From positions 3,782,001 through 3,846,000 of the forward strand of contig NZ_CP036537.1 in NCBI RefSeq assembly GCF_021184025.1: DNA of 64,000 nucleotides. The letters run 5' to 3'. Within the stretch, counting starts at the first letter, position 1. Each line of letters begins with the position of its first letter. Origin of the DNA: Rhodopseudomonas boonkerdii (lineage in GTDB: Bacteria; Pseudomonadota; Alphaproteobacteria; Rhizobiales; Xanthobacteraceae). Positions 61,311-64,000 of this stretch are shown one piece after another. The notes under the pieces are model-generated. The model saw nothing but the letters and a program-made list of their open reading frames with translations, did not search any database and was not told the DNA's origin. The position numbers and the translations under genes are program-made.

Positions 61311-62630
61311 TCAGGTCAGCTCCTTGTTCGCCATCTCCGGCGCGAACCAGGTGGCCGTTGCGGTGACGCACGCACAGAAGATCAGGAACAGTGACACCGG
61401 CCAGGTGGCACCAGCCCAGGCCATCAGCGATGCCGCGATCAACGGGCTGAAGCCACCGCTGATGGCTGCTCCCACCTGGAAGCCGAGCGAGGCCCCACTA
61501 TAGCGCAGCTTTGCGGTGAACAGTTCCGAATACCAGGGCGCACCGATGCCGAACATCACCATCTGGCCGAACGAGATCGCCACCACGATGGTGAGGATCA
61601 CGATCGCGGGATCGCGGGTGTCGAGCAACCAGAACATCGGGAACGCGAAAGCGGCCGAGAACAGGCAGCTCGCATAGAACATTGTCTTGCGGCCGACCTT
61701 GTCCGACAGCCAGCCGAAGAACGGAATCGAAAACAGCGCAACGAAGGAAGCAATGAAGACGCCATTCAGGACCAGCGTACGCGACAAGCCGAGTTTGGTG
61801 GTCGCATAGGACATGATGAACACGCCGGCGATGGAGGCATAGGCGATTTCCGAGATCTTCAGGCCGACCGCGGTGAAAAACGGCTTGCGGTGATATTTGA
61901 AGATGTCGACGATCGGCATCTTCGCGACTTCATTCTTGGCCTTGAGCGCGCGGAAGGCCGGGGTCTCCTCCATGCTCATGCGGATCCACAGGCCGACACC
62001 GACCAGCAGGATCGAGAGCAGGAACGGAATGCGCCAGCCATAGCTCATGAACTGTTCCTCCGGCAGCTGCGAGACCAGCGCGAACATGCCGATGGCCGCG
62101 AGATTGCCGACGGGATTGCCCACCTGAACCATGCTGCCGAGAAAACCGCGTTTATGGGTCGGGCAATTCTCCACCACCATCAGCACCGCACCGCCCCATT
62201 CGCCGCCAAGACCGATGCCCTGCATGAAACGCAAAACGATCAAAAGGATCGGCGCCGCGATGCCGATCTGCGCATAGGTCGGCAGCAGGCCGATGGCGAA
62301 TGTGCCGATACCCATCACCATGATCGTGATAGCAAGCATCGCCTTGCGGCCGACACGGTCGCCGTAGTGACCGAAAATCGCCGCACCAAGCGGACGCGCG
62401 AGAAAGCCGACCGCATAGGTGCCGAAGGCTGCGATGACAGCCGACGCTGCATCGCCCGTCGCGAAGAAGATTTTGTTGAAGACCAGCGCGGTTGCCGCGC
62501 CATAGATCAGGAAGTCATACCACTCGACGGCGGTGCCGATGACGCTCGACCAGACGATCTTGCGCATGGCCGCGGCATCGTCGGGCCCCTTAATTGTTGT
62601 GGCTGCGTGAAAATCTTCAGCGACGGTCAT
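61311..62630 (-). CDS. MHS-family metabolite:proton symporter (MFS)
   Basis: 439 residues from MTVAEDFHAAT, 12 helices. Family text: SVIGTAVEWYDFLIYGAATA (helix 1), GAAIFGHYGDRVGRKAMLAI (motif A), LRFMQGIGLGGEWGGAVLMV, PFFGWLSDKVGRKTMFYASC. Related symporters import carboxylates, shikimate or osmolytes. First gene of the likely unit MFS-MOSC-reductase-binding protein, divergent from the XRE-cupin regulator. Confidence 0.9.
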   Translation of the reverse strand: MTVAEDFHAATTIKGPDDAAAMRKIVWSSVIGTAVEWYDFLIYGAATALVFNKIFFATGDAASAVIAAFGTYAVGFLARPLGAAIFGHYGDRVGRKAMLAITIMVMGIGTFAIGLLPTYAQIGIAAPILLIVLRFMQGIGLGGEWGGAVLMVVENCPTHKRGFLGSMVQVGNPVGNLAAIGMFALVSQLPEEQFMSYGWRIPFLLSILLVGVGLWIRMSMEETPAFRALKAKNEVAKMPIVDIFKYHRKPFFTAVGLKISEIAYASIAGVFIMSYATTKLGLSRTLVLNGVFIASFVALFSIPFFGWLSDKVGRKTMFYASCLFSAAFAFPMFWLLDTRDPAIVILTIVVAISFGQMVMFGIGAPWYSELFTAKLRYSGASLGFQVGAAISGGFSPLIAASLMAWAGATWPVSLFLIFCACVTATATWFAPEMANKELT

Positions 62631-63018
62631 GTTCACTCCTTCAAAAGACATGTTCAGTTTCAGGCGCGCACTCTTTCGTTCCGCATCGCGACATCTCGCG
62701 GTGCAGTCCGGTCGTCTCGTAAACTCTCGTGTTGGTGGTCGTGCAGATTGGTGCGACGACCGCTCTTCAGCCTCTCAGCAATGGTGGGGAAACGTCCCGC
62801 TTGACGGATGGCAATGTCCCGTCATTCCCTCATGCTCTTCGATCCCCTGTCACAAAGCGAGCATGTTTACTGTGAGAAATCAACGGCACTAAAATCGGCA
62901 GATGCCACCGAATGCAGCAGAGCGTGTGTTTTGCCTTTGCTAGACGCAAGATTCGACGGATTCCGGTCCGCTCTGCCTAAATTATCCTTGCCCTTGCCGG
63001 AAATATCTGCAGCTATGT

Positions 63019-63031
63019 TTTCCATTGGAAA
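63019..63031 (+). promoter_or_regulatory. Perfect palindrome TTTCCA-T-TGGAAA
   Basis: 13-bp operator-like site in the 490-bp spacer between the MFS gene and the XRE-cupin gene, 92 bp before the TTG start. Likely bound by the adjacent regulator (inference). Confidence 0.5.
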
Positions 63032-63122
63032 CACCTCGACACTGCGACGGCCGTGTCGTCACGGGCATGCGCGGCGGCGCCTGTTGGCAGATCCTGAATG
63101 GTCGCTCAAAGGGAGATCGAGG

Positions 63123-63686
63123 TTGCTTGACGTCAGTAAGAATGCGGTCGGTTTCAATCTGAAGCAGTTGCGCACGGCCAAGGGCCTGACCCTCGATCAG
63201 CTCGCGAGCCAGAGCGAGTTGACGCGCGGTTATATTTCGCTGGTCGAACGCGGACTGAAAACGCCGTCGGTGAACGCCCTGCTCCGCCTTGCCGCCGCGC
63301 TCGAGGTCAACGTCACCTATCTGTTCGATCCCAATCCCACACCGGCGCCGCGCTACACGTTATTCCGCCAGAGCGAACAGCACTCGCCGGTTCAGGACGA
63401 CGGTTTCGATCTGGTCGCGCTCGCCGCCAGTCGAACACGGAAGATGATGGAGCCCTTTCTCATCCGTCCGCCACTCAAATTGGCGCCCCGCGCCTCTCAC
63501 GCCGGCGAGGAATTCCTGTTCGTCATCTCAGGCAAGATGGCAATCAGATTCGAAGACGAAGAGATCATTCTGGCCAAAGGCGACTGCCTGTATTTCGCAG
63601 GCGAAACACCACACTGGATCCGCAGCATCGGCAAGACGAAGGCCGATGTGCTGCTCATCGTGTCGGCCACATCGCCGCCGCGCTGA
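63123..63686 (+). CDS. XRE-family regulator with cupin domain
   Basis: 187 residues from a TTG with AGGGAG 7 bases upstream. HTH: NLKQLRTAKGLTLDQLASQS, ELTRGYISLVERGLKTPSVN, ALLRLAAALEVNVTYLFDPN. C-terminal cupin: HAGEEFLFVISGKMAIRFED, EEIILAKGDCLYFAGETPHW. These regulators sense a small ligand in the cupin. Frames reaching ATG 63015 would include the palindromic operator, so the later start is preferred; the earlier one cannot be ruled out. Confidence 0.82.
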   Translation: MLDVSKNAVGFNLKQLRTAKGLTLDQLASQSELTRGYISLVERGLKTPSVNALLRLAAALEVNVTYLFDPNPTPAPRYTLFRQSEQHSPVQDDGFDLVALAASRTRKMMEPFLIRPPLKLAPRASHAGEEFLFVISGKMAIRFEDEEIILAKGDCLYFAGETPHWIRSIGKTKADVLLIVSATSPPR

Positions 63687-63695
63687 CGCCGAGCT

Positions 63696-64000
63696 TTATC
63701 CTGCCACCACGACTCTTGCGCCACTGGCAGCGAACATCGCCCGTTGATTGTTCGGCGCGTCGCCATCGGTCACCAGCGTCCAGTGCGGCGGCAGCGGTGC
63801 CCAGGCGTCCTGCTCGGCGCGGCCGAGCTTACCGGCATCGGCCAGCACGATCACATCCTTCGCCTGCTGCATCATCAGTGATTTCAGCGCGACCTGTTCG
63901 AGATCGGCCTCGCACAGGCCGCGTCCGTTGACGACACCGTCGGCGCTCATGATGGCGCGATCCGCCGTCATGCGGCGCAGCGCTTCGGCCGCAAGCGGCC
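63696..64000 (-). CDS. DeoR-family transcription regulator, C-terminal part
   Basis: Cut by the right edge; about 101 codons visible. Effector (sugar-phosphate) domain: ADRAIMSADGVVNGRGLCEA, VALKSLMMQQAKDVIVLADA, GKLGRAEQDAWAPLPPHWTL, VTDGDAPNNQRAMFAASGAR. The N-terminal HTH is outside the window. Convergent with the XRE-cupin gene, 9 bp apart. Confidence 0.8.
   Translation of the reverse strand, partial: PLAAEALRRMTADRAIMSADGVVNGRGLCEADLEQVALKSLMMQQAKDVIVLADAGKLGRAEQDAWAPLPPHWTLVTDGDAPNNQRAMFAASGARVVVAG

Overview
The window looks like chromosomal DNA of a high-GC alphaproteobacterium of the Bradyrhizobium / Rhodopseudomonas / Afipia / Tardiphaga group (order Hyphomicrobiales). The basis is the gene families (DUF2336, DUF3126 next to cysE, zf-CHCC, transglutaminase-like cysteine peptidase, PilZ, PAS_5, Omp25/31-type porin), CtrA-type boxes, and dispersed palindromic repeats typical of that group. 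The genus is inference. No rRNA operon, CRISPR array or intact insertion sequence is visible.

Region 1 (1-7.4 kb) is a surface-protein and signalling block, all on the minus strand. In transcription order: a secretin/TonB short N-terminal (STN) protein with a TonB-like C-terminus and no receptor barrel, an ECF sigma factor, a FecR anti-sigma regulator, and a filamentous-haemagglutinin-type two-partner-secretion exoprotein that runs off the left edge. A classical autotransporter lies just upstream. This resembles the PUMA3 (VreA-VreI-VreR) logic of Pseudomonas and is the most interesting system seen.

Region 2 (7.4-12 kb) holds small proteins, rnk and tspO, then a gene-poor stretch (9.9-11.9 kb) that looks like a decayed island: an IS21-like terminus, short repeats, small orphan ORFs and a frameshifted tyrosine integrase ending 28 bp from tRNA-Tyr.

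Region 3 (12-22 kb) has rlmB, several small secreted Tyr/Gly-, Pro- and His-rich proteins, an acyltransferase, tRNA-Thr, an outer-membrane beta-barrel protein, a lipoprotein, a TPR protein and a serine beta-lactamase-like hydrolase.

Region 4 (21-32 kb) has nadK, a stand-alone CheY plus HPt pair, a DUF2336 gene enclosed by composite palindromic repeats, a lytic transglycosylase divergent from a frameshifted gene across a perfect CtrA box, then hisI, folE, an IscU-like scaffold, a secreted ClpP-fold protein, yidD and an MFS exporter.

Region 5 (32-49 kb) has thrS, a nitroreductase, a PAS-GGDEF-EAL protein, a patatin-like phospholipase, a CBS protein, a rhomboid protease, a PepSY / OmpR-type regulator / PhoQ-like kinase locus, and PAS_5, PilZ and transglutaminase-like proteins.

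Region 6 (49-58 kb) has small secreted and membrane proteins, a gamma-carbonic-anhydrase-like protein, DUF3126-cysE, an alpha/beta hydrolase, a zinc-finger protein with an FAD monooxygenase, a lipoprotein and tRNA-Leu.

Region 7 (58-64 kb) is a metabolic locus: MHS-type symporter, MOSC protein, VanB-type ferredoxin reductase overlapping it by 4 bp, and a branched-chain-type solute-binding protein, all on the minus strand, divergent from an XRE-cupin regulator. A DeoR-type regulator is cut by the right edge.
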